The translations under genes and the position numbers were made by a program. This document shows positions 8,186-17,109 of a stretch of DNA of 64,000 nt, piece after piece. This DNA is from Streptomyces albireticuli (GTDB lineage Bacteria; Actinomycetota; Actinomycetes; Streptomycetales; Streptomycetaceae). Each line of letters opens with the position of its first letter. Within the stretch, counting starts at the first letter, position 1. The notes under the pieces were generated by a model. It worked only from the letters and a program-made list of their open reading frames with translations. It was not told the origin of the DNA and made no database searches. Location of the stretch: assembly GCF_002192455.1 (NCBI RefSeq), contig NZ_CP021744.1, positions 4,432,001 to 4,496,000 on the forward strand, read 5' to 3'.

Positions 8186-9451
8186 TCACAACCGATGCGC
8201 CGCCCCCGCCGGCGTAGCCCCCCGCGTGTCCAGCAGCAGCTGCGCCTTCACCGCCAGCCCCTGCAAGTCGTACGTCCGGTGGTGCTGGAGCAGCACCGTC
8301 AGATCCGCCGCCGCGGCCGCCTCGTAGAGGCTGTCCGCCCGCGGCACCGGCCGCCCGAGCAGGTTCCACTGCGCCACGTACGGGTCGTGGTAGCTGAGCT
8401 GCGCGCCGAGCTCCATCAGCCGGGAGGCGATCTCGCGGGCGGGTGAGCCCTCCTGGTCGCCCGTGTCGGCCTTGTAGCTGACGCCGAGCAGGAGCACGCG
8501 GGCGCCGCGCGCCGACTTGCCGTGCTCGTTGAGGAGCTTGGCGCAGCGCTGGGTGACGTAGCGCGGCATCCGTCCGTTGACCTCCTGCGCGAGCTCGACC
8601 ATGCGCAGCGGGTAGCCGAGGCTGCGGCCCTTGTAGGAGAGGTAATTGGGGTCCACGGGCACGCCGTGGCCGCCGACGCCGGGCCCGGGGCGGAACGCCT
8701 GGAAGCCGAAGGGCTTGGTCTCGGCGCAGCGCACGACGTCCCACAGGTCGACGCCGATGTCGTGGCAGAAGACCGCCATCTCGTTGGCGAGGGCGATGTT
8801 GACGTGCCGGTAGTTGCTCTCCAGGACCCGGACGGCCTCGGCCTCGCGCGGCCCCCGGGCGCGTACGACCTTCTCGCAGATCCGTCCGTAGAACGTGGCG
8901 GCGGCCTCCGTGCAGGCCGGGGTGAGGCCTCCGATGACCTTGGGGATGGTGGCGTAGCCGTGCCGGCGGTCGCCGGGGTCGACGCGGCTGGGGGAGTAGG
9001 CGAGGTGGAAGTCGCGCCCGGCGCAGAGGCCGGAGCCGGTCTCCAGCAGCGGACGCAGGTATTCCTCGGTGGCGCCGGGGTAGACGGCGGACTCCAGCAG
9101 CACCGTGGTGTGCGGGCGCAGCCGCCGTGCGAGCGCCCCGGCCGCGGCGGCGACCGCGCTCAGGTCCAGGGCCCGGTCCTCGCCGAGCCGGGTGGGCACG
9201 CAGATCACGGCCGTGCGGACCCGGCCGAGCTCGGCGTCCGCGGTCGTGGGGCGGAAGCCCGCCGCGAGCATGCGGCGGACGTCGGCGGCGGTGAGGCCGG
9301 CGCCCTCCGAGGGCAGGCGGCCGGCGCGGAGCTCGGCGACGGTGTGCGGGTCGGGGTCGTAGCCGATGGTGTCGATGCCGGCGGCGGTGGCGGCCTGGGC
9401 GAGGGGAAGACCGAGCCGCCCCAGTCCGATGACGGCGAGATCTGCGGGCAT
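8186..9451 (-). CDS. Nucleotide-sugar (UDP-sugar type) dehydrogenase with altered active site
   Basis: This is a 421-aa protein of the UDP-glucose/UDP-ManNAc 6-dehydrogenase family. The N-terminal Rossmann motif is LAVIGLGRLGLPLA, then VICVPTRLGED and ESAVYPGATEEYL, the central dimerisation helix ESNYRHVNIALANEMA, and a C-terminal UDP-binding Rossmann domain (VLLLGVSYKADTGD). The family's catalytic motif GGHCxPxDP is GGHGVPVDP here: the nucleophilic Cys is Gly263 (codon 8663-8665). Without it the second oxidation to the uronic acid should fail. The enzyme may be inactive, stop at the aldehyde, or act otherwise. No glycosyltransferase genes are adjacent. Confidence 0.85.
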   Translation of the reverse strand: MPADLAVIGLGRLGLPLAQAATAAGIDTIGYDPDPHTVAELRAGRLPSEGAGLTAADVRRMLAAGFRPTTADAELGRVRTAVICVPTRLGEDRALDLSAVAAAAGALARRLRPHTTVLLESAVYPGATEEYLRPLLETGSGLCAGRDFHLAYSPSRVDPGDRRHGYATIPKVIGGLTPACTEAAATFYGRICEKVVRARGPREAEAVRVLESNYRHVNIALANEMAVFCHDIGVDLWDVVRCAETKPFGFQAFRPGPGVGGHGVPVDPNYLSYKGRSLGYPLRMVELAQEVNGRMPRYVTQRCAKLLNEHGKSARGARVLLLGVSYKADTGDQEGSPAREIASRLMELGAQLSYHDPYVAQWNLLGRPVPRADSLYEAAAAADLTVLLQHHRTYDLQGLAVKAQLLLDTRGATPAGAAHRL

Positions 9452-9699
9452 GGCGTGCCGGTCCTTCCCCGGAGAGCCGATCCCTGGACGAGTTACTTCA
9501 GGTTAAGGGGATATATGACTGTTATTCGGGATTGTCGCGGCGTGGCTCGCGAACACCTGTCGCCGGCGCGGCCAAAGTGGCCGATCTGGGGCAGCATCGA
9601 AGGGGAACGTGTGCCTGCCCGTGGCACGGGCAGTGGCGACAGCGGCGGCGATCAGCGTCTTCGTGGACGGCAGCGAGAGCGGTCAAGCGGGAGGCAGCG

Positions 9700-11406
9700 A
9701 TGAGGACGGCGACACTCGGTCCGGCGGAGCGCGGTGCGGCGCTCGCCCGGATGGCGGAGCGGGAACTGGACATCCTGGTGGTCGGCGCCGGCGTCGTCGG
9801 CGCGGGTACCGCGCTCGACGCGGCCACCCGGGGGCTCACGACCGGGCTCGTCGAGGCGCGGGACTGGGCGGCGGGCACCTCCAGCCGGTCCAGCAAGCTG
9901 ATCCACGGCGGGCTGCGCTATCTGGAGATGCTCGACTTCGCGCTCGTACGCGAGGCGCTCAAGGAGCGCGGGCTGCTGCTGGAGCGGCTGGCACCGCACC
10001 TGGTGAAGCCCGTGCCCTTCCTCTACCCCCTCCAGCACCGCGCCTGGGAGCGCGTCTACGCCGGCTCGGGCGTCGCCCTCTACGACGCCATGTCGGTCTC
10101 CTCCGGGCACGGGCGCGGGCTGCCCACCCACCGGCACCTCTCCCGCAAGCGCGCGCTGCGGGTCGCGCCCTGCCTGCGCAAGGACGCCCTGATCGGCGCG
10201 CTCCAGTACTACGACGCCCAGATGGACGACGCCCGCTATGTGACGACCCTCGTGCGCACCGCCGCCGCCTACGGCGCGGACGCCGCGAACCGGGCGCGCG
10301 TGGTCGGCTTCCTCCGGGAGGGTGAACGGGTGGTCGGCGCCCGCGTCCTGGACGTCGAGCAGGGCGGCGAGTTCGAGATCCGCGCCCGGCAGATCGTCAA
10401 CGCCACGGGAGTGTGGACCGACGACACCCAGAAGCTCATCGCCGAGCGCGGCCAGTTCCACGTACGGGCCTCCAAGGGCATCCACCTGGTCGTGCCGAAG
10501 GACCGCATCCACTCCACCACCGGGCTGATCCTGCGCACGGAGAAGAGCGTGCTCTTCGTGATCCCCTGGGGCAGGCACTGGATCATCGGCACCACGGACA
10601 CCGACTGGGACCTGGACAAGGCGCACCCGGCCGCCTCCAGCGCGGACATCGACTATCTGCTGGAGCACGTCAACGAGGTGCTCGCGGTGCCCCTCACCCG
10701 CGACGACGTCCAGGGGGTGTACGCGGGGCTGCGCCCCCTCCTGGCCGGGGAGTCGGACGCGACGAGCAAGCTCTCGCGCGAGCACACCGTGGCGCACCCC
10801 GTGCCCGGCCTGGTGGTCGTGGCGGGCGGCAAGTACACGACGTACCGGGTGATGGCGAAGGACGCGGTGGACGAGGCGGTGCACGGGCTCGCGCAGCGGG
10901 TCGCGGACTGCGTCACGGAGGACGTGCCGCTGGTGGGCGCCGAGGGGTACAAGGCGCTGTGGAACGGGCGCGCCCAGATCGCCCAGCGCACGGGCCTGCA
11001 CGTGGCCCGCGTCGAGCACCTGCTCAACCGCTACGGCTCGATGGTCGACGAGCTGCTGGCCCTCGTCACCGACGACCCCTCCCTGGGCGAGCCGCTCACG
11101 GGCGCCGAGGACTATCTGCGGGCGGAGGTCGTCTACGCCGCCTCGCACGAGGGCGCGCGTCACCTGGACGACGTCCTCACCCGCCGGACCCGGATCTCGA
11201 TCGAGACCTTCGACCGGGGCACGCGCAGCGCGCGGGAGGCCGCCGGGCTGATGGCGCCCGTCCTGGGCTGGGACGAGGCGCAGATCGAGAAGGAGGTTCA
11301 GCACTACGAGAAGCGGGTGGAGGCGGAACGGGAGTCGCAGCGTCAGCCGGACGACCTGACGGCGGACGCGGCCCGGCTGGGTGCGCCGGACATCCAGCCG
11401 CTGTAG
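9700..11406 (+). CDS. glpD: Aerobic glycerol-3-phosphate dehydrogenase
   Basis: This is a 568-aa FAD enzyme that oxidises sn-glycerol-3-phosphate to DHAP at the membrane. The FAD dinucleotide fold is ILVVGAGVVGAGTALDAATRG, followed by GTSSRSSKLIHGGLRYLE, IVNATGVW and the C-terminal FAD loop VVAGGKYTTYRVMAKDAVD; an alpha-helical C-terminal domain (about 420-540) completes the family layout. The ATG at 9700 follows GGGAGG. It appears monocistronic; no glpF or glpK is adjacent. Its 3' end is convergent with the serine-hydrolase gene. Confidence 0.95.
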   Translation: MRTATLGPAERGAALARMAERELDILVVGAGVVGAGTALDAATRGLTTGLVEARDWAAGTSSRSSKLIHGGLRYLEMLDFALVREALKERGLLLERLAPHLVKPVPFLYPLQHRAWERVYAGSGVALYDAMSVSSGHGRGLPTHRHLSRKRALRVAPCLRKDALIGALQYYDAQMDDARYVTTLVRTAAAYGADAANRARVVGFLREGERVVGARVLDVEQGGEFEIRARQIVNATGVWTDDTQKLIAERGQFHVRASKGIHLVVPKDRIHSTTGLILRTEKSVLFVIPWGRHWIIGTTDTDWDLDKAHPAASSADIDYLLEHVNEVLAVPLTRDDVQGVYAGLRPLLAGESDATSKLSREHTVAHPVPGLVVVAGGKYTTYRVMAKDAVDEAVHGLAQRVADCVTEDVPLVGAEGYKALWNGRAQIAQRTGLHVARVEHLLNRYGSMVDELLALVTDDPSLGEPLTGAEDYLRAEVVYAASHEGARHLDDVLTRRTRISIETFDRGTRSAREAAGLMAPVLGWDEAQIEKEVQHYEKRVEAERESQRQPDDLTADAARLGAPDIQPL

Positions 11407-11468
11407 CGCGGCGTGGGACGTGGGGCCCCGGTGAGGGAAGGGCAGGGTGAGGCCCCTTCGGCGGGGCG

Positions 11469-12665
11469 CTACCGCCCCGCGCAGAACTCCGCCCGCACCA
11501 GCCGCCGCTCGCCCCCGGCCGGCACCCCCGCGTCCCCGTTCACCCGGTAGCTGACCACCCGCCCCCCGTCCGCCGTCCCCAGCACCCGCACGTAGGACCC
11601 GTTGATCACCCCGTCGTGTCCCCACACCGTGCGCCGGCACGGCAGCCGTACGGGATACAGCCCCATCCCGTACCGCCCCCGGGAAGCCGTCGTGTCCCGC
11701 ATCAGGCGGAGCTCCCGCGCCGGCAGCAGCTCACCCCGCAGCAGCGCGCCGAAGAGACGGTTGAGGTCGGGCAGGGTCGAGATCATCTCGCCGGCCGCGC
11801 CCGCGGCGGACGGATTGAGCTCGGTGACGTCCCGGGAGCCCGTGTACGCGCGCCCGTGCGGCGTGGGCAGCCCGGTGCGGGTGCCGGGGAAGCTGGTGCC
11901 GGTGAGGTGCAGCGGTTCGATGACGCGCCGTCGGGCCTCCGTGGCGTACGAGTGTCCGGTCACCTGACGGATGACCATGCCGAGGAGCAGGTAGTCGGTG
12001 TTGGAGTAGCGGTAGCGGGTGCCCGGCGGGGCGTACGGCGGGTGGGCGAGGGCGGTTCGTACCAGTGCGCCGGGATCGTGACTCTCGAAGCGGTGCGCGG
12101 CGAACCCCGTGCCGAAGAAGTCTCGGTGGAAGGCGCGGTCGTCGGTGTACGAGAACAGACCGCTGGTGTGGTCCAGGAGTTGACGGACGGTGATGCCGCT
12201 TTTATCGGCGTTTCGGGCGGTGTCGCCCACGGAGGCCGGGCCGCGCTCGTGACCGTTTTCGCCGTTGCCGCGCAGCAGCGCGGCGGTCCTCGCGGGCAGG
12301 TGGCCGGCGGCCGGGTCGTCCAGGCCCAGCCGGTGCTCGGCCACGAGTTGGAGCACGACGGTGGCGACGACCGTCTTGGTGATGCTGCCGACGCGGAAGC
12401 GGTCCGTGAGGCCGATGCGGCGCCCGGTGCGGACGTCGGCGACGCCCGCCGTGCGGAATCCGGCCACCCCATGAGCGTCCTGTGACAGCTTCGCCGCGCC
12501 GGGAACCGTCCCGCGCGAAACCAGGTCCTGTACTGGAGAGCGGACCGGCGCGCCTCCGTCGCCGCTGCCGCACGCCGTCCCGGTCAGCGCCAGGACGGCG
12601 CAGGTCAGCCAGGCCAGCGCGACGGTGGCCGGAGCCCGGCGCGGGGCGGCGGTATGCGTGGACAT
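11469..12665 (-). CDS. Serine hydrolase of the beta-lactamase/DD-peptidase family, probable lipoprotein
   Basis: This is a 398-aa exported protein. Residues 1-35 form a signal peptide ending in a lipobox-like LTGTAC, so it is probably lipid-anchored. The penicilloyl serine hydrolase triad of motifs is present: S-I-T-K, Y-S-N (RYSNTDYL) and H-D-G (WGHDG). This is the class C beta-lactamase/R61-type layout. Substrate could be peptidoglycan stem peptides or an ester; it cannot be decided. The ATG at 12665 was chosen because the longer frame reads out of the divergent kinase region. It is divergent from the kinase gene at 12781. Confidence 0.85.
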   Translation of the reverse strand: MSTHTAAPRRAPATVALAWLTCAVLALTGTACGSGDGGAPVRSPVQDLVSRGTVPGAAKLSQDAHGVAGFRTAGVADVRTGRRIGLTDRFRVGSITKTVVATVVLQLVAEHRLGLDDPAAGHLPARTAALLRGNGENGHERGPASVGDTARNADKSGITVRQLLDHTSGLFSYTDDRAFHRDFFGTGFAAHRFESHDPGALVRTALAHPPYAPPGTRYRYSNTDYLLLGMVIRQVTGHSYATEARRRVIEPLHLTGTSFPGTRTGLPTPHGRAYTGSRDVTELNPSAAGAAGEMISTLPDLNRLFGALLRGELLPARELRLMRDTTASRGRYGMGLYPVRLPCRRTVWGHDGVINGSYVRVLGTADGGRVVSYRVNGDAGVPAGGERRLVRAEFCAGR

Positions 12666-12780
12666 GGGCTCATCATCCACGGGTGCCACGGACCCTGGCC
12701 TTCCACCGGTCCGCGGATGAGAGACAATGGTGGCTCTGCCAGGGTGGGTTGGTCGCAGAGCTGATTGCCAGAGGGGACGC

Positions 12781-14040
12781 ATGTCGGAGGCGGAGCAGAC
12801 GCAGGGCACGGCAGGGCGCCTCCTGGCCGGGCGGTACCGCCTCGGGGACGTCCTCGGCCGGGGCGGCATGGGCACGGTCTGGCGGGCGACCGACGAGACC
12901 CTGGGCCGTACGGTCGCGGTGAAGGAACTGCGATTCCCGGCCAACATCGACGAGGACGAAAAGCGCCGTCTCATCACCCGGACGCTGCGCGAGGCGAAGG
13001 CCATCGCCCGGATCCGCAGCGCCGGCGCCGTGACCGTCTACGACGTGGTGCACGAGGACGACCGGCCGTGGATCGTCATGGAGCTCATCGAGGGCCGCTC
13101 GCTCGCCGACGTCATCCGCGAGGACGGACCGCTCAAGTGGCGGCGGGCCGCCGAGGTCGGGCTGGCCGTGCTCGACGTGCTGGGCGCGGCGCACCGTCAG
13201 GGGATCCTGCACCGGGACGTGAAGCCGTCCAACGTCCTCATCGCCGAGGACGGCCGGGTCGTCCTCACCGACTTCGGCATCGCGCAGGTGGAGGGCGACC
13301 CCTCGGTCACCTCGACCGGCATGCTGGTGGGCGCCCCCTCGTACATATCCCCGGAGCGGGCGCGCGGCCACAAGCCCGGCCCCCCGGCGGACCTGTGGTC
13401 GCTGGGCGGCCTGCTCTACGCGGCCGTCGAGGGCGCCCCGCCGTACGACAAGGGGTCGGCCATAGCCACCCTCACGGCCGTGATGACGGAGCCGCTGGGC
13501 CCGCCGAAGAACGCGGGCCCGCTGGCCGAGGTCATGTACGGGCTGCTGGCGAAGGACCCCGAGAAGCGGCTGAACGAAGCGGGCGCCCGCGCCCTGCTGA
13601 ACGGCGCGGTCAACGCCCCCGACGAGCGCCTGCCGAAGCCCCCGGCCCCGGCGCCGGACCTGGACGCGACGCAGGCCATAGCGGTGCCGGTGATCCCGGA
13701 GCGCCCGGCGCCCAGGAAGCCGTCGGGCTCCCCCGCGAGACCGGCCGCCTCCTCGCACTCCTCCTCGAAGCCGGCGGCCAAGGGCGCCGGCGGTCCCGGC
13801 ACGTCGGGCCCGTCGTCGGCCAAGCCCGCGCAGGGCGGCGGCGCTTCCGCCGCCACACACTCCACCCACGGCCCCGCGCTGGGCGAGCCGTCCGCCGTGC
13901 CCGGCATCCACCGGGTGACGTGGGAGCGGGCCTCGGTCATGGAGGTCGTCCCGCGCCGCACCAAGGTGATCGCGGCGCTCGTCGTGCTGCTGATCGTCGT
14001 CGCCGTCGTCCTCGCGTTCGTCCTGGGCGGCGGGGACTGA
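12781..14040 (+). CDS. Membrane-anchored Ser/Thr protein kinase (PknB family)
   Basis: This is a 419-aa kinase. The Gly loop is GRGGMGTVW, the ATP Lys is K48 (VAVKE), catalytic loop HRDVKPSN has D146, and DFG has D164, so it should be active. The kinase domain covers about 18-280, a Pro/Ser/Ala linker about 285-390, and the protein ends in one membrane helix (VIAALVVLLIVVAVVLAFVLG) with only four residues after it, so it has no external sensor domain. The ATG follows GAGGGGACGC. It precedes the pseudokinase gene by about 190 bp on the same strand, suggesting a functional pair. Confidence 0.93.
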   Translation: MSEAEQTQGTAGRLLAGRYRLGDVLGRGGMGTVWRATDETLGRTVAVKELRFPANIDEDEKRRLITRTLREAKAIARIRSAGAVTVYDVVHEDDRPWIVMELIEGRSLADVIREDGPLKWRRAAEVGLAVLDVLGAAHRQGILHRDVKPSNVLIAEDGRVVLTDFGIAQVEGDPSVTSTGMLVGAPSYISPERARGHKPGPPADLWSLGGLLYAAVEGAPPYDKGSAIATLTAVMTEPLGPPKNAGPLAEVMYGLLAKDPEKRLNEAGARALLNGAVNAPDERLPKPPAPAPDLDATQAIAVPVIPERPAPRKPSGSPARPAASSHSSSKPAAKGAGGPGTSGPSSAKPAQGGGASAATHSTHGPALGEPSAVPGIHRVTWERASVMEVVPRRTKVIAALVVLLIVVAVVLAFVLGGGD

Positions 14041-14233
14041 GCCGAGACGTACTGAGCCGTACGGGCCCGTAGGGGTGGGTTCGCCACGTATCGTGAGTTG
14101 TCGTGGACCGTGCGCAGCCGGGAGAAGCGCCGCAACAAGAGCCGCCGACAGCGCCATAGGTGCGCGACGGAACGGCGACCGGCGCTGACGGGTGTTCGGG
14201 CGATGGGGTGGATCGCGCGCTTGGGGAGGCGTC

Positions 14234-17101
14234 GTGGACGACTACGCGGGACGGGTGCTCGCCGACCGCTACCGCCTTCCGCTGCCGCCGTCCGATGTCT
14301 TCGAGCTCGTGGAGACACGGGCGTTCGACACCTACAGCGGCCAGGAGGTCATCGTCCGGCAGGTGCCCCTGCCCGAGGTGGTCGAGGCGGAGGTCGTCGG
14401 CCCTGACGGCGCGCCGGGCGTGGCCGGGTCTGCCGCCGGGGCGCGCGCGACGGGCGGTGCCGGAGGCCCGGGCCGGGCCGGGCAGGGGGCCGCCGACCCC
14501 GCCGTGCGGCGCGCGCTCGCGGCCGCGACGGCCGCCGCGCGGATCCCCGATCACCCCCGGCTCGACCAGGTCTTCCACGTCTTCGCCGAGTCGGGCAGCC
14601 TGTGGATCGTCAGCGAGCTGGTCTCGGCCCGTCCGCTCGCCGCGCTCCTCGCGGAGCGGGCCCTCTCGCCCCACCGCGCCGCCGAGGTCGCCGCCGACGT
14701 CCTCACCGCGCTCAGGGCCCTGCACGCCCATGGCTGGACGCACCGGAACATCACCACCCGCACGGTCCTCATCTGTGACGACGGGCGCGCCATACTGACC
14801 GGCCTGGCGGCCGGCGCCGCCGAGGAGGCGCTCTGCGGCTACGACCCTGTGCCGGAAGGCATGTCCCTGACGCCGGGCACGCCTGTGCCGGGGCCGGGTA
14901 CGGGTACGGCGGGATCCGGTGCGTCGGCGTCGGGTGCGCCGGGATCGGTGCCGGGCGCGCGTACGGCGGCCGGGCCGGGGGCCGGGGGAGCCGGCAGACC
15001 GCCCGGGGCCGGGTTTCCGGGGCAGCGGGGCGCGGGCGCGCCGCCGCAGGGCGGTGCGGGCCGTCCGCCGGGTGGCACCGTGCCGCCGGGGACGGGCGCG
15101 CCGCAGGGCGCCCCGGTCCGCGGGCCGGGGCGGACCCCGCCCGGAGGGCCCGGAGCTCCACCGCCCGGGCCGGGCACGGCCCCGCGAGGGGCGTCCGGCA
15201 CGCCCGGCTACCGGGACCAGGGCGCCGCCGGCGGATTCCCGGCCGCGCCCGGCGCGCCGTCCGGAAGCCGCCCGCCCCGCGCGGGGACCGACGGGCGGGA
15301 CGGCACGCAGGACCCGCGCGCCGCCCGGGCCGGTGCCATCGCCGCGTATCGCGCGGGGGCCCGCGCCGCCGCACGGGCGGCCGTGGAGGGTGCCCCGGCC
15401 ACGTCCACGGGAGCCTCCACCTGGGGCGGCGGCAGCGCCGCCAGCGGCACCGCGCCCGCGCCCTCCCCCTGGACGATGCCCCCGCCGTCCCGCGCCCACC
15501 GCTCCCCGAACCCGCAGAAGGTGCCGGCCCCGCAGAGCCGCCAGAGCCCCCAGAAGCCCCCGAGGCCCGGTGCTCCCACGGGGCCCGGTACCGCCCCGGC
15601 CCCTCAGGGCGGCGCGGCCCCTGCCTCGTACACCGGCCACGTCTCCGTCGACGTTCCCGCCCCCGCCACCCCCTCCGGTCCGAACGCCCGGACGGGACAG
15701 CCCGGCCCGCCGGCGCCGGGCGGGGCTGCCGGTCCGCCCGGCCCGTCCGCCCGCTGGGGTGGTGACGGTCAGCCGGCGGGCGGGCTCGCCGCCGAGCGGG
15801 CCCGGCAGGCGCGCATGGCCGTCGTCGGGGCCGTCACCGAGCGATGGGCGCCGGAGCAGGCCTGGCCGGTGCGGGAGAGCTGGCAGCTGGCGCCGCCCGT
15901 CGGCCCCGCCGCCGACCTCTGGGCGCTCGGCGCCCTGCTCTTCCGCGTGGTGCAGGGCCACGCCCCGTACCCGGAGGAGAGCGTCGCCGAGCTCGTCCAG
16001 GTCGTGTGCGCCGAGCCGCCCGCGTACGCCGAGGAGTGCGGTGCGCTGCGGCCGGTCGTCGAGTCGCTGATGCGCAAGGACCCCGCCGAGCGCCCCGAGT
16101 TCGAGGAGCTCCGCGGCTGGCTGCGGTCCCTGATCCGGTCGGCTCCGGAGCCGGAGATCGGCAGCCGCACCGTCACCGTGCCCTCGATCGGGCCGAGCGC
16201 GCCCGCCGACCAGCACCGGCTGCCCATCGTCCGCCGTAAGGGCGAACTGGTGCGCCGCAGACGGCCCCGTACGACCGCTCCGGCGGACCCCTCCGGGACG
16301 GCGTCCGCGCACGGCCGGCACAAGAAGTCCGCCAAGGACCAGGTGCAGCCGCGCGTCCGGGCCCATACGACAGGGCACCTCCAGGAGCAGCACATCCGCA
16401 CCCGGCGGGGCTCCCGCAGCCTGGGCAGGCTGATGCTCGGGCTGATCCTGCTCCTCCTGATCGGCGCGGTGCTCTATGCCCTGCTGTTCATGCCGGGCGC
16501 GGACGAGAGCGCCGGCGGCGAGTCCGCCGAGCGCACCGGTGCGGCCGGGGTGCTGAGCGCGGCGCCCAGCGCGCCCGCCACCTCCGGGAGAGCGGGCCGG
16601 CCCTCGCCCGCCGGGCCGGCCGAGGCGCCGGCGGCCGGGACGGCCGAGGTGGCGAAGGGCTTCGTCCTGCGCCAGGACCCCAAGGGCTTCACCCTGGCCG
16701 TCGCCAAGGACTGGCAGCGCCGCGGGGAGAACGACCGCGGCCAGGTCGTCTACGCCGGCGGCGACATCCAGCTGATCGTCGTGCCCGGCCGGGACAAGGC
16801 CGCGGAGTTCGGCACCGACCCGATGGCCTACCAGCAGGACAGGGAGCCGGAGCTGGAGGCCTACCGCACCTCCTCCTGGTCGGGCGCCTCCGGCCTGAGC
16901 CGCAGCGACGTCGGCCGGACGGCGGCCGCGGAGGGCGCCTTCAACTGGAACGACAGCAGCGGGCGTCAGGTCTACGTGCGCAATTCCGCGATGCTCCTGG
17001 AAGGCGCCTACCATGTCCTCCAGGTCATCGGCCCGATGAACGAACAGCGCACGGTGGACGGCTATTTCGACAAGGCCCTTGCCACCTACCGGTTCCGCTG
17101 A
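14234..17101 (+). CDS. Membrane-anchored pseudokinase with long Pro/Gly-rich insert
   Basis: This is a 955-aa protein with a kinase-like fold split by a low-complexity Gly/Pro/Ala insert (about 215-530). Every catalytic landmark is lost: no glycine loop, R42 in place of the ATP Lys, H-R-N (N172) for HRD, and L-T-G-L (G190) for DFG. The C-lobe resumes at about 530-640 (DLWALGALLFRVVQG...RPEFEELRGWL). One transmembrane helix lies near 733-755 (LMLGLILLLLIGAVLYALLF), then a Ser/Ala/Pro linker and an external domain of about 145 residues. The GTG at 14234 follows GGGGAGG. It probably serves as a scaffold or regulator, perhaps of the kinase upstream; that is inference. Confidence 0.85.
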   Translation: MDDYAGRVLADRYRLPLPPSDVFELVETRAFDTYSGQEVIVRQVPLPEVVEAEVVGPDGAPGVAGSAAGARATGGAGGPGRAGQGAADPAVRRALAAATAAARIPDHPRLDQVFHVFAESGSLWIVSELVSARPLAALLAERALSPHRAAEVAADVLTALRALHAHGWTHRNITTRTVLICDDGRAILTGLAAGAAEEALCGYDPVPEGMSLTPGTPVPGPGTGTAGSGASASGAPGSVPGARTAAGPGAGGAGRPPGAGFPGQRGAGAPPQGGAGRPPGGTVPPGTGAPQGAPVRGPGRTPPGGPGAPPPGPGTAPRGASGTPGYRDQGAAGGFPAAPGAPSGSRPPRAGTDGRDGTQDPRAARAGAIAAYRAGARAAARAAVEGAPATSTGASTWGGGSAASGTAPAPSPWTMPPPSRAHRSPNPQKVPAPQSRQSPQKPPRPGAPTGPGTAPAPQGGAAPASYTGHVSVDVPAPATPSGPNARTGQPGPPAPGGAAGPPGPSARWGGDGQPAGGLAAERARQARMAVVGAVTERWAPEQAWPVRESWQLAPPVGPAADLWALGALLFRVVQGHAPYPEESVAELVQVVCAEPPAYAEECGALRPVVESLMRKDPAERPEFEELRGWLRSLIRSAPEPEIGSRTVTVPSIGPSAPADQHRLPIVRRKGELVRRRRPRTTAPADPSGTASAHGRHKKSAKDQVQPRVRAHTTGHLQEQHIRTRRGSRSLGRLMLGLILLLLIGAVLYALLFMPGADESAGGESAERTGAAGVLSAAPSAPATSGRAGRPSPAGPAEAPAAGTAEVAKGFVLRQDPKGFTLAVAKDWQRRGENDRGQVVYAGGDIQLIVVPGRDKAAEFGTDPMAYQQDREPELEAYRTSSWSGASGLSRSDVGRTAAAEGAFNWNDSSGRQVYVRNSAMLLEGAYHVLQVIGPMNEQRTVDGYFDKALATYRFR

Positions 17102-17109
17102 CTCAGCGG
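17095..17109. terminator. Palindrome shared by two convergent stop codons
   Basis: CCGCTGACTCAGCGG overlaps the TGA of the pseudokinase gene and the TGA of the convergent ligase gene, which are 1 bp apart. It could form a short 7-bp stem; termination function is only possible. Confidence 0.35.
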
